Positions 45,173 through 56,457 of a stretch of 64,000 bases of DNA are shown here, one piece after another. How positions within the stretch are numbered: position 1 is the stretch's first letter; each line of letters begins with the position of its first letter. Source of the stretch: Streptomyces sp. WMMC500 (GTDB lineage Bacteria > Actinomycetota > Actinomycetes > Streptomycetales > Streptomycetaceae); assembly GCF_027497195.1 (NCBI RefSeq), contig NZ_CP114905.1:7728001-7792000 (forward strand), in the 5' to 3' direction. Made by a program: the position numbers and the translations under genes. The notes beneath the pieces were generated by a model. That model was not told the DNA's origin, did not search any database, and saw nothing but the letters and a program-made list of their open reading frames with translations.

Positions 45173-45748
45173 ATGAACGTTCGTCTCACGTTGCTCGCCG
45201 CGGCCCGCAACTCCTCGCGGCTCGCGGAGCGCTTCGAGGACGACCGGCCGCTGGACGCGGCCGGCTGGGTGCTGGCCGAACGCGCCGTTCCGGTGTTCTC
45301 CCCGCTGGCCGCCGCCGAGTTGCGGTACTGCTCGCCCACGCAGCGCTCGCGCGAGACCGGCCGGGTGCTCGGCCTCGCGCCGCTGGCCCAGCTCGCGCTG
45401 CGCGACTGCGACATGGGACGGTGGCGGGGCCGCACGCTGGAGGAGGTGATGGCGACGGAGCCGCGCGACGTGGACGCCTGGCTCGCTGATCCGCACTCCG
45501 CGCCGCACGGCGGCGAGCCGCTGATCACCTTCATCCAGCGGATAGGGGGCTGGCTGGACACCCGCCCCGTGGACGACGGCACCCACGTGCTCGCCGTCAC
45601 CGAGCCCTCGATCATGCGTGCCGCGCTGGTCTACGCGCTGAAGGCGCCGCCCGCCTCGTACTGGCACATCGACGTGATGCCGCTGTCGACGATCACCCTG
45701 ACGGGCCGGCCCGGGCGGTGGAGCCTGCACGTCGACAGTTGGGTGTGA
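45173..45748 (+). CDS. Histidine-phosphatase-fold protein lacking the catalytic histidines
   Basis: 191 residues. The overall layout matches the histidine phosphatase family (LRYCSPTQRSRETGRVLGL, LRDCDMGRWRGRTLEEV), but the N-terminal RHG triad is replaced by LAAARNSSR and the second histidine, normally in a VTHGG-like strand, is replaced by Glu in AVTEPSIMR. The protein is therefore unlikely to form a phosphohistidine and may bind a ligand or partner. TACCAT at 45161-45166 is six bases before the ATG, a leaderless pattern. It follows the acetyltransferase by 21 bases. Confidence 0.8.
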   Translation: MNVRLTLLAAARNSSRLAERFEDDRPLDAAGWVLAERAVPVFSPLAAAELRYCSPTQRSRETGRVLGLAPLAQLALRDCDMGRWRGRTLEEVMATEPRDVDAWLADPHSAPHGGEPLITFIQRIGGWLDTRPVDDGTHVLAVTEPSIMRAALVYALKAPPASYWHIDVMPLSTITLTGRPGRWSLHVDSWV

Positions 45749-45810
45749 GCGCCGGGAGAGTGGACGCCGGGGACGCGGCGGGCGGATGATGCCGGAGCCA
45801 TTGCCAACTC

Positions 45811-45844
45811 CCTACGGGTAGGTAAGTCTACTGCGAAGTAGGTA
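45811..45844 (+). promoter_or_regulatory. Operator-like repeats before the GMC oxidoreductase gene
   Basis: GTAGGTA occurs at 45818-45824 and 45838-45844, exactly 20 bases apart (two helical turns). Each copy also belongs to an inverted repeat (CCTAC-N2-GTAGG at 45811-45822; CTACT-N4-AGTAG at 45828-45841). TTGCCA at 45801-45806 could be the -35. This resembles a site for two repressor dimers. Confidence 0.55.
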
Positions 45845-45876
45845 GGCGCAGCACCGGGTGCGAGGAGCGGCCAGCG

Positions 45877-47634
45877 ATGAGCTCGTACGACGTGATCGTG
45901 ATCGGTTCCGGCTTCGGCGGCTCGGTGGCCGCGCTGCGCCTGACCGAGAAGGGCTACAAGGTCGGCGTGCTGGAGGCCGGGCGCAGATTCACCCGCGAGC
46001 AACTGCCGAAGAACTCCTGGCGGCTGCGCGACTACCTGTGGGCCCCCGCCCTCGGCCTCTACGGCATCCAGCGCATCCACCTCCTCAGCAACGTCATGGT
46101 GCTCGCCGGCGCAGGCGTCGGCGGCGGCTCGCTCAACTACGCCAACACGCTCTACGTGCCGCCGCCCGCCTTCTTCCAGGACCGCCAGTGGGGCCACATC
46201 ACCGACTGGCAGGAGGAGTTGGCCCCGTACTACGACCAGGCCCGGCGGATGCTCGGAGTCCGGGAGAACCCCACGACCACCGAGGCCGACACGTACCTGA
46301 AGACCACCGCCGAGCGCATGGGCGTCGGTGACTCCTTCCGGCTCACCCCCGTCGGCGTCTTCTACGGCGACGGGCACGACGCGCGCGGCGAGACCAGGGC
46401 CGCCCCCGGCCAGTCCGTCCCCGACCCGTACTTCGGCGGCGCGGGCCCGGAGCGCTCCGCGTGCCTGCAGTGCGGCTCGTGCATGACCGGCTGCCGCTTC
46501 GGCGCCAAGAACACCCTGACGGAGAACTACCTCCACCTCGCCGAGCGGCAAGGCGCCGTCATCCACCCCCTCACGACCGTCGTCGACGTGCACGAGGTCG
46601 CCGGCGGCGGCTACGAGGTGACCACCGTGGCGACGAACAGGCGGCGCCGCGGCAAGCGGCAGGTGCTGCGCTGCGACCGCGTGGTGGTCGCGGCGGGCAC
46701 GTACGGCACGCAGACCCTGCTGCACCGCATGCGGGCCACCGGCCGGCTGCCCGGGCTCTCCCCGCGACTCGGCGAGCTGACCCGCACCAACTCCGAGGCG
46801 CTGGTGGGCGCCGTGACCTTCCCGCGCACGTACCGCAAGAAGCGCGGCGGGGGCACGCCGGACTTCACCAAGGGCGTGGCCATCACCTCCTCGATCCACC
46901 CCAACGCCACCACGCACATCGAGAACGTGCGCTACGGCAAGGGCTCCAACGCGATGGCGCTGCTGTGCGTCCCGCAGTTCCGGGCCGAGGGGAGGCTGCC
47001 CAAGGCGCTGCGCGTGCTCGGCGCGTACCTGCGCCACCCGGTGCTGGTGGCGCGCACGGCCACGACGTACCGGTGGTCCGAGCGGACGATCATCGGGCTC
47101 GTCATGCAGACCCACGACAACTCGCTGACCACGTACCTGAAGGACAAGGGCCTCGGCAAGGGCCTGCTCACGGCCCGGCAGGGCCACGGGGCGCCGAACC
47201 CGGTGCACCTGCCCGAGGGCGCCGAGGCGGCGCGGCTGCTCGCCGAGCAGATCGGCGGCCAGCCGGGCACGAACCTCGGCGAGCTGATGGGCAAGCCGCT
47301 GACCGCGCACTTCCTCGGCGGCTGCCCGATCGGCGAGGACGCGGAGCACGGCGTCATCGACCCGTACCACCGGCTGTACGGCCACCCCGGGATCTCCGTC
47401 GTGGACGGCTCGGCGGTCTCGGCGAACCTCGGCGTGAACCCGTCGCTGACGATCACGGCGCAGGCGGAGCGGGCGATGGCGCTGTGGCCCAACAAGGGCG
47501 AGGAGGACCCGCGCCCCGCCCAGGGCCGCCCGTACACCCGTGTCCGCCCGGTCGCCCCCCGGCAGCCGGCGGTCCCGGCGGGCGCGTTCGGCGCCCTGCT
47601 GCTGCCGGTCCCGCAGGTCCCGCCGAAGCGCTGA
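45877..47634 (+). CDS. GMC-family FAD oxidoreductase (cholesterol-oxidase ChoD-like) with a CX2CX2CX3C cluster
   Basis: 585 residues. FAD-binding VIVIGSGFGGSVAALRLTEKGY near the start, GAGVGGGSLNYANTLYVP, and the C-terminal LGGCPIGEDAEHGVID and DGSAVSANLGVNPSLTITAQAERAM are GMC/ChoD marks. At about residues 202-217 CLQCGSCMTGC gives the spacing of a [4Fe-4S] site, as in actinobacterial ChoD-like proteins. No signal peptide. Relatives are called cholesterol oxidases, but the true substrate of this group is uncertain. The ATG follows GAGGAGCGG. A regulatory site lies at 45811-45844. Confidence 0.85.
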   Translation: MSSYDVIVIGSGFGGSVAALRLTEKGYKVGVLEAGRRFTREQLPKNSWRLRDYLWAPALGLYGIQRIHLLSNVMVLAGAGVGGGSLNYANTLYVPPPAFFQDRQWGHITDWQEELAPYYDQARRMLGVRENPTTTEADTYLKTTAERMGVGDSFRLTPVGVFYGDGHDARGETRAAPGQSVPDPYFGGAGPERSACLQCGSCMTGCRFGAKNTLTENYLHLAERQGAVIHPLTTVVDVHEVAGGGYEVTTVATNRRRRGKRQVLRCDRVVVAAGTYGTQTLLHRMRATGRLPGLSPRLGELTRTNSEALVGAVTFPRTYRKKRGGGTPDFTKGVAITSSIHPNATTHIENVRYGKGSNAMALLCVPQFRAEGRLPKALRVLGAYLRHPVLVARTATTYRWSERTIIGLVMQTHDNSLTTYLKDKGLGKGLLTARQGHGAPNPVHLPEGAEAARLLAEQIGGQPGTNLGELMGKPLTAHFLGGCPIGEDAEHGVIDPYHRLYGHPGISVVDGSAVSANLGVNPSLTITAQAERAMALWPNKGEEDPRPAQGRPYTRVRPVAPRQPAVPAGAFGALLLPVPQVPPKR

Positions 47635-47856
47635 GCCCCGCGGGCGGCGCTCGCGCTCCCCGGCGCGGTTGCCGGGCGGCCGAGCCCGCGCCCGCACGCC
47701 CCGGCACCCCCGGCCCGGATACCGCCGTACACCCCGCCCGTACCCGCCGCGGCGCCGGACCGGCCCGTCCCTGCCCTCACCCCCCGTTCCCCGCCGCTCC
47801 GGCCACGGCCGGCGTCCCGGCCGCGCCGCCCGCCTGTGCGCGGCGTGAAATCCTCT
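47635..47856 (+). other. Non-coding spacer between the GMC oxidoreductase and argC
   Basis: 222 bases of very GC-rich sequence without an ORF that looks coding, ending at the argC promoter. I see no clear terminator; short GC-rich inverted stretches around 47640-47680 could form one. Confidence 0.4.
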
Positions 47857-50097
<2,241 letters not shown>

Positions 50098-50101
<4 letters not shown>

Positions 50102-51075
50102 CGACGACCTCCGCGACCGCCGCGTCCTCCGCGACCCCGGCGACGCCCGCGGCAAGGACCGCGCCCACCCGCAAGCACACCGCCCTGCCCAAGGCGCACA
50201 TCCTCATCGAGGCGCTGCCCTGGCTGACCCGGCACCACGGCAAGGTCGTCGTGGTCAAGTTCGGCGGCAACGCCATGGTCGACGAGGACCTGAAGCGCGC
50301 CTTCGCCCAGGACGTCGTCTTCCTGCGGCACGCCGGGCTGCGGCCCGTCGTCGTCCACGGCGGCGGCCCGCAGATCAGCGCGCAGCTCGACCGGCACGGT
50401 CTGGTCAGCGAGTTCCGCGCCGGGCTGCGGGTGACGACGCCGGAGGCGATGGACGTCGTGCGGATGGTCCTCGCGGGGCAGGTGCAGCGCGAGCTGGTCG
50501 GGCTGCTCAACGAGCACGGCCCGTTCGCGGTCGGCCTGACCGGCGAGGACGCGCACACCATCACCGCCACCCGGCACCGCCCGCTGGTCGACGGCGAGCC
50601 GGTCGACATCGGCCGCGTCGGCGAGGTCACCGGCATCGACACCGGCGCCATAGAAGCGCTGCTGGCGGACGGCCGCATCCCGGTCGTCTCCTCCGTCGCC
50701 CGCTCCGCCGACGAGGCCGACGCGGCGGGCGAGGTGTTCAACGTCAACGCCGACACCGCCGCCGCCGCGCTGGCCGCGGCGCTCGGCGCGGAGACCCTGA
50801 TGGTCCTCACCGACGTCGAGGGCCTCTACGAGAACTGGCCGGAGAGCGACGAGGTCATCAGCCGGCTCACCGCCGGCGAGCTGGAGCGGCTGCTGCCCGG
50901 CCTGGCCAGCGGCATGGTCCCGAAGATGGAGGGGTGCCTGTACGCGGTGCGCCACGGCGTGCACACCGCGCGGGTCATCGACGGCCGGGTGCCGCACTCC
51001 ATCCTGCTGGAGATCTTCACGGACGAGGGCATCGGCACGATGGTCGTGCCGGACGCGGAAAGGTCTGCGACATGA
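50098..51075 (+). CDS. argB: Acetylglutamate kinase
   Basis: 325 residues. [49 protein letters not shown] and [19 protein letters not shown] are ArgB marks; it phosphorylates N-acetylglutamate and is normally inhibited by arginine. The first 25 residues form an Ala/Thr/Ser-rich leader absent from shorter ArgB proteins. It overlaps argJ and argD by four bases each. Confidence 0.96.
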
Positions 51076-52304
51076 GCGGCGAGACGAGCGGCGAGACGAG
51101 CGGCGAGACGAGCGGCGGCGCGAGCGGCAACGCGGAGCTGACGGAGCGCTGGCGGGGCGCGCTGATGGACAACTACGGCACCCCCCGCCTGTCGCTGGTC
51201 CGCGGCGAGGGCGCGAAGCTGTGGGACGCCGAGGGCAACGAGTACCTGGACTTCGTCGGCGGCATCGCCGTCACCTCGCTCGGCACCGCCCACCCGGCCG
51301 TCGTCGCGGCCGTCTCGAAGCAGATCGCCACCCTCGGCCACGTCTCCAACCTGTACGCCGCCGAGCCGCCTGTAGTCCTCGCCGAGCGGCTGCTCGACCT
51401 CGCCGGCCGGCCGGGCCGGGTGTTCTTCGCCAACTCCGGCACGGAGGCGGTGGAGGCCGCGTTCAAGATCGGCCGGCTGACGGGCCGTCCGCACATGGTC
51501 GGCACCGTGGGCGGCTTCCACGGCCGCACCATGGGCGCCCTGGCGCTGACCGGGCAGCCCGGCAAGCAGGAAGGTTTCGGCCCGCTGCCGGGCGAGGTCA
51601 CCCACGTACCGTACGGGGACGCGGACGCGCTGCGGGCCACGGTCACCGAGGAGACCGCGCTCGTGATCGTCGAGCCGGTGCAGGGCGAGAACGGCGTCGT
51701 CGTCCCGCCGGACGGCTACCTGGCCGCCGCCCGGGAGATCACCCGGGCCGCGGGCGCGCTGCTCGTCCTGGACGAGGTGCAGACGGGCATCGGGCGTACG
51801 GGCCACTGGTTCGCGGCGCAGGCGCAGGGCGTGGAGGCGGACGTCGTGACCCTGGCCAAGGGGCTCGGCGGCGGGCTGCCGATCGGCGCCACGCTGGCCT
51901 TCGGCCCGGCGGCCGGTCTGTTCACCCCCGGAAGGCACGGCTCCACCTTCGGCGGCAACCCGGTCGCCTGCGCCGCCGCGCTGGCGGTGCTGGACGTGAT
52001 CGCGTCCGAGGGGCTGCTGGCGCAGGTCAAGCGGGTGGGGGAGCGGCTGCGGGACGGAATCGGCCGACTCGGGCACCCGCTGGTCGACCATGTGCGAGGC
52101 GCGGGGCTGCTGCTCGGTATGGTGCTCACCCGGGCCGTCGCACCGCAGGTGCAACAGACGGCCCAGGCAGCGGGATTCCTGGTCAACGCGGTGGCGCCGG
52201 ACGTGATCCGGCTCGCCCCGCCGCTGATCCTCGGCGAGGCGGAGGCGGACGCGCTGCTCGCCGCGCTGCCCGCCGTGCTCGACGCGGCGGGTCCCGCCGC
52301 CTAG
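51072..52304 (+). CDS. argD: Acetylornithine aminotransferase
   Basis: 410 residues. PLP-dependent class III aminotransferase: [48 protein letters not shown] and the PLP lysine in [15 protein letters not shown]. It turns N-acetylglutamate semialdehyde to N-acetylornithine with glutamate. The N-terminus is [19 protein letters not shown], produced by a 12-base tandem repeat at 51075-51110; this leader is not part of the fold. It overlaps argB by four bases; argR follows 23 bases later. Confidence 0.95.
   Translation: MSGETSGETSGETSGGASGNAELTERWRGALMDNYGTPRLSLVRGEGAKLWDAEGNEYLDFVGGIAVTSLGTAHPAVVAAVSKQIATLGHVSNLYAAEPPVVLAERLLDLAGRPGRVFFANSGTEAVEAAFKIGRLTGRPHMVGTVGGFHGRTMGALALTGQPGKQEGFGPLPGEVTHVPYGDADALRATVTEETALVIVEPVQGENGVVVPPDGYLAAAREITRAAGALLVLDEVQTGIGRTGHWFAAQAQGVEADVVTLAKGLGGGLPIGATLAFGPAAGLFTPGRHGSTFGGNPVACAAALAVLDVIASEGLLAQVKRVGERLRDGIGRLGHPLVDHVRGAGLLLGMVLTRAVAPQVQQTAQAAGFLVNAVAPDVIRLAPPLILGEAEADALLAALPAVLDAAGPAA
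51075..51110 (+). repeat. Three 12-bp tandem repeats at the argD start
   Basis: AGCGGCGAGACG three times (51075-51086, 51087-51098, 51099-51110), with a partial fourth copy after it. Each unit encodes Ser-Gly-Glu-Thr. Such repeats can change in number by slippage without breaking the frame. Confidence 0.95.
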
Positions 52305-52327
52305 CCCCGACGAGCCGGAGAGTGACG

Positions 52328-52852
52328 ATGTCCGAGGAGCACAACGGTCCCGCCGTGCCGCACACGCGCACGGCACGCCACCGCAGGATCGTCGACATCC
52401 TGAACCGGCAGCCGGTCCGCTCGCAGAGCCAACTGGCCAAGCTCCTCGCCGACGACGGCCTGACGGTGACGCAGGCGACGCTCTCCCGCGACCTCGACGA
52501 GCTGGGCGCGGTCAAGATCCGCAACACCGGCGGCGAGCTGATCTACGCCGTGCCCTCCGAGGGCGGCTTCCGCACGCCGCAGGTGCCGCTGGGCGAGTCG
52601 GCGAAGGAGGAGCGCATGGCCCGCCTCGCCGGGGAACTGCTCATCTCCGCGGAGGCGTCCGCGAACATCGTCGTGCTGCGCACGCCGCCGGGGGCCGCGC
52701 AGTTCCTCGCCTCGGCGATCGACGCGGCGGAGCTGTACGCGATCCTCGGCACGATCGCGGGTGACGACACCTTGATGGTCATCAGCCGCGATCCCGCCGG
52801 CGGTCAGTCCCTCGCGGATCACCTGCTGAAGCTCGCCGAGCGCGAGCGCTGA
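52328..52852 (+). CDS. argR: Arginine repressor
   Basis: 174 residues. N-terminal winged helix ([27 protein letters not shown] and [18 protein letters not shown]), C-terminal hexamer domain with [22 protein letters not shown] and [18 protein letters not shown]. ArgR binds ARG boxes with arginine as co-repressor. The ATG follows AGAGTGACG. Its 3' end was later copied in part and decayed (52924-53022). Confidence 0.96.
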   Translation: MSEEHNGPAVPHTRTARHRRIVDILNRQPVRSQSQLAKLLADDGLTVTQATLSRDLDELGAVKIRNTGGELIYAVPSEGGFRTPQVPLGESAKEERMARLAGELLISAEASANIVVLRTPPGAAQFLASAIDAAELYAILGTIAGDDTLMVISRDPAGGQSLADHLLKLAERER

Positions 52853-52879
52853 CCTCCGCGCCGTTCCGTACGTTCTCCG

Positions 52880-52915
52880 CCGGGGCGCCCGCGAACATCG
52901 TCGCGGGCGCCCCGG
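52880..52915 (+). terminator. Terminator of the argCJBDR operon
   Basis: CCGGGGCGCCCGCGA (52880-52894) and its complement (52901-52915) form a perfect 15-bp stem with a 6-base loop. Part of the stem matches an inner segment of argR (CCGCGAACATCGTCG), so it may have evolved from the duplicated argR fragment. Confidence 0.75.
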
Positions 52916-52923
52916 CGGGGGCT

Positions 52924-53022
52924 GGGCACGTTCGCGGGTGATTCCGACGGTCATCAGCCGCGACCCGGCCGCGGTCACGCACGCGCCGAGCGCGAGCGGT
53001 GACCTCCGCGCCGTCCCGTACG
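52924..53022 (+). pseudogene. Decayed duplicate of the argR 3' end
   Basis: The 99 bases align to the last part of argR and its 3' flank (52748-52872): shared stretches include GGTCATCAGCCGCGA, GCCGAGCGCGAGCG and GACCTCCGCGCCGT, with several deletions and base changes. The copy has lost its frame. It includes even the 20 bases after the argR stop, so the duplication covered flanking DNA. Confidence 0.8.
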
Positions 53023-53056
53023 CCCCTGCGCCCTCCGCACCGGCGGGCCCGTGCCG

Positions 53057-53085
53057 TACACTCGAAAACCTGGACAGATGTCCAG
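53057..53085 (+). promoter_or_regulatory. SMR-TetR promoter and palindromic operator
   Basis: TACACT (53057-53062) is a likely -10. CTGGACA (53070-53076) and TGTCCAG (53079-53085) form a perfect palindrome with a two-base centre, placed at the expected transcript start, where a TetR repressor would block transcription. Confidence 0.65.
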
Positions 53086-53111
53086 CTTGTTGTGTGCGGG
53101 AGGGGCGGACG

Positions 53112-53435
53112 ATGACCTACGTGCTGCTGATCGGCGCGATCCTCAGCGAGGTGACGGCGACGGTCTCCCTGCGGCTGTCGGACGGCTTCTCGAAGATCGT
53201 CCCCTCGATCGTGGTGGTGATCGGCTACCTCTCCGCGTTCACGCTGCTGAGCCTCGTGCTCAAGCGCGGCATGTCCATCGGGATCGCCTACGGGATCTGG
53301 GCCGCCGCCGGCGTCGCGCTGGTGGCGCTGATCGGCGCGGCCTTCCTCGGCGACGGGCTGACCGGAGTGCAGATCGGCGGGCTCGTGCTCGTCGCGGCGG
53401 GCGTCGTCGCGCTGGAGGCGGGCGGTGCGCACTGA
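53112..53435 (+). CDS. SMR-family small multidrug efflux protein (EmrE-like)
   Basis: 107 residues with four membrane helices. The conserved Glu is in LIGAILSEVTATVSLRLSDGF (about residue 13), and IAYGIWAAAGVALVALIGAAFLGD matches the family. As a dimer it exports cationic drugs or quaternary ammonium compounds in exchange for protons. It overlaps the TetR gene by 11 bases, so both form one operon under the palindrome upstream. Confidence 0.93.
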   Translation: MTYVLLIGAILSEVTATVSLRLSDGFSKIVPSIVVVIGYLSAFTLLSLVLKRGMSIGIAYGIWAAAGVALVALIGAAFLGDGLTGVQIGGLVLVAAGVVALEAGGAH

Positions 53436-53985
53436 GTCCGGCGCCGTGGACGGGCGTGTGCAGCGCGGGCTGGAGCGGCGGCGCCTGCTGCTGGCGGCCA
53501 CGGTCCGCGTCATCGGCCGGGGCGGCGTCGCCGCGGTGACGCACCGGGCCGTCGCCGCCGAGGCGGGCGTGCCCAAGTCGGTGGCCACGTACCACTTCCC
53601 GGCCGTCGCCGACCTGCTGGCCGCGGCGCTGGCCGACAGCGTCGACGCCTACGCGACCGCGCTGGCCGGCGCGCTGCCCGAGTCGTACGACACCGCCGAT
53701 CTGGCGCGGTACCTGGCGGCGTACCTGGACGAGCACGGCGTGCGCTGCGCCGCCGAGTTCGACCTGTACCTCTACGCCGCCCGCCACCCCGAGCTGCGCC
53801 CCGTCCTGGGCCGCTGGCACGCGCTGCTGGCGGAGATCGCCGGCCGGTTCACCGCCGACCCCGTCGCCGTCGCCGCCTTCGCGGCGGCGCTCGACGGGCT
53901 CAGCCTGCAGTCGCTGCTGCGGGCGGAGCCGCTGACCGCCGCCGAGATCCAGCGGGTCGTCGACCACGTGCTGCACCGCCGCTGA
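53425..53985 (+). CDS. TetR-family regulator of the SMR efflux gene
   Basis: 186 residues. N-terminal helix-turn-helix (RLLLAATVRVIGRGGVAAVTHRAVAAEAGVPKSVATYHF, in parts), C-terminal ligand domain of helices. It is translated from within the SMR gene end and presumably represses the operon. Four 17-base repeats follow its stop. Confidence 0.9.
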   Translation: MRTESGAVDGRVQRGLERRRLLLAATVRVIGRGGVAAVTHRAVAAEAGVPKSVATYHFPAVADLLAAALADSVDAYATALAGALPESYDTADLARYLAAYLDEHGVRCAAEFDLYLYAARHPELRPVLGRWHALLAEIAGRFTADPVAVAAFAAALDGLSLQSLLRAEPLTAAEIQRVVDHVLHRR

Positions 53986-53995
53986 GCCGGCGGCG

Positions 53996-54063
53996 CGTGC
54001 AGCACGTGCGCGCGTGCAGCACGTGCGCGTGTGCGGTGCGTGCGCGTGTGCGGTGCGTGCGCC
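53996..54063 (+). repeat. Four 17-bp tandem repeats
   Basis: Units at 53996-54012 and 54013-54029 are identical (CGTGCAGCACGTGCGCG); units at 54030-54046 and 54047-54063 share TGTGCGGTGCGTGCGC. The array lies between two convergent genes (TetR and GNAT) and holds CACGTG palindromes. Confidence 0.95.
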
Positions 54064-54073
54064 GCGGGGGGCG

Positions 54074-54628
54074 TCAGCCGCCCTGCGCCCCGGCCCACTC
54101 GTGGCGCAGCAGCGACCAGACCTCCAGGTCGCGCCGCGTGCCGGCCATCTCGAACCGGCTGCGCAGCGTGCCCTCGTGGCTCATGCCCAGGCGCCTGGCG
54201 ACCGCGATGCTGGCCTTGTTCGCCGGGTCCACCAGCCACTCGACGCGGGACAGGCCGCGTACGCCCACCGCCCAGTCGATCATCCGCCGGGACGCCTCGG
54301 TGACCAGCCCGCGGCCCTGCGCCTCCGGCGCCAGCCAGGCGCCCAGCTCGCAGAAGCCCTCCGCGGTGTCGAAGAGCCGGTAGATCATGCCGCCGACCAG
54401 CTCGCCGTCGAGCCGGACGGCGAACAGCCGTCCCGAGTCACGGGCCTGCTTGTCGGCGTACGCCTGGAGGAGGCGGCGGGCGCTCGCCTCGTCGGTGACG
54501 AGGTGCGCCCAGGGCAGCCACGGCTCCAGGTGCGCCCGGTTCCGGTCGGTGAACGCGGCCAGCTCCGCGGCCTGCCACGGCTCCAGCGTGGTCAGTTCCG
54601 CGCCCTCGCCCAGGGGTGTGCTCAGCAT
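54074..54628 (-). CDS. GNAT-family (RimJ/RimL-like) N-acetyltransferase
   Basis: 184 residues. LEPWLPWAHLVTDEASARRLL, GAWLAPEAQGRGLVTEASRRMIDWA (acetyl-CoA site) and VEWLVDPANKASIAVARRLGMSHEG are typical of the RimJ/RimL group, which acetylate protein N-termini or small amines. It is followed upstream, on the same strand, by the pyridoxamine-oxidase-like gene, 19 bases away, so they may be co-transcribed. Confidence 0.9.
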   Translation of the reverse strand: MLSTPLGEGAELTTLEPWQAAELAAFTDRNRAHLEPWLPWAHLVTDEASARRLLQAYADKQARDSGRLFAVRLDGELVGGMIYRLFDTAEGFCELGAWLAPEAQGRGLVTEASRRMIDWAVGVRGLSRVEWLVDPANKASIAVARRLGMSHEGTLRSRFEMAGTRRDLEVWSLLRHEWAGAQGG

Positions 54629-54647
54629 CGGTGCGTCTTCTCCTCGG

Positions 54648-55232
54648 TCACGGGGTGGGTGGCAGCGGCAGCGGAAGGCCGGGCAGTCCGTCGATGCTGA
54701 CGGCGACGTGCTCCTTCTTACGGAAGTAGGCGTCCAGCCCGGCGTCGTCCTCCCGCTCGAAGCGACGGCCGTGCAGGTCGCGGTCGGCCTCGTACGCCAT
54801 GAAGGGCACGGCGTAGCCGCAGGTGTCGCGGATCAGCTCGGCCGTCACGACGATAACCGCCCGCAGCCCGTGCCGGGACGGGTCGGCGGCGGGGAAGTGT
54901 GCGAGAAGGGCCGGGAAGCGCGGGTCGTCGCGGAAGACGGCCTCCCCGCTGCCGTGGACCCGCACGATGTTCGGCGGCCCCTGGAAGGCGCACCACATCA
55001 GCGTGATCCTGCCGTTCTCCCGCAGGTGGGCGATGGTCTCGGCGTTGCTGCCGGCGAAGTCGAGGTAGGCGACGGTGCGGTCGTCGAGGACGGCGAACGA
55101 GCCCGTCAGCCCCTTCGGCGAGAGGTTCACGGTGCCGTCCGCCGCCAGCGGCGCGGTCGCGGTGAAGAACATGTGCTGCGCCTCGATGAAGGCACGCAGC
55201 CGGCCGTCGATGCGTTCGTACGTTTTCCCCAT
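54648..55232 (-). CDS. Pyridoxamine 5'-phosphate oxidase-family flavoprotein
   Basis: 194 residues. The split-barrel flavin fold shows in HMFFTATAPLAADGTVNLSPKG, YLDFAGSNAETIAHLRENGRITLMWCAFQGPPNIVRVHG (quoted in part) and YEADRDLHGR. Members bind FMN or F420 and reduce varied substrates; the subgroup with NLSPKG is of unknown function. The ATG was chosen as the first in a family-like position. Confidence 0.85.
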   Translation of the reverse strand: MGKTYERIDGRLRAFIEAQHMFFTATAPLAADGTVNLSPKGLTGSFAVLDDRTVAYLDFAGSNAETIAHLRENGRITLMWCAFQGPPNIVRVHGSGEAVFRDDPRFPALLAHFPAADPSRHGLRAVIVVTAELIRDTCGYAVPFMAYEADRDLHGRRFEREDDAGLDAYFRKKEHVAVSIDGLPGLPLPLPPTP

Positions 55233-55318
55233 ACGCCGAGTGTGCGGCGCGGCACGGCCGCCGTGCCCGGAGTTTCGCAGTGCGAGACCGCGTGCGGCGC
55301 TCCCGGCCCGGCCCGCCG

Positions 55319-56374
<1,056 letters not shown>

Positions 56375-56457
56375 GACCCCTTCCCCTCAGCCGAGTTGTG
56401 CCCCACCTTACGGAGCAGCCGTGAATGTAAGCCAGAGCACGTTTTCCGGAGGGGACG

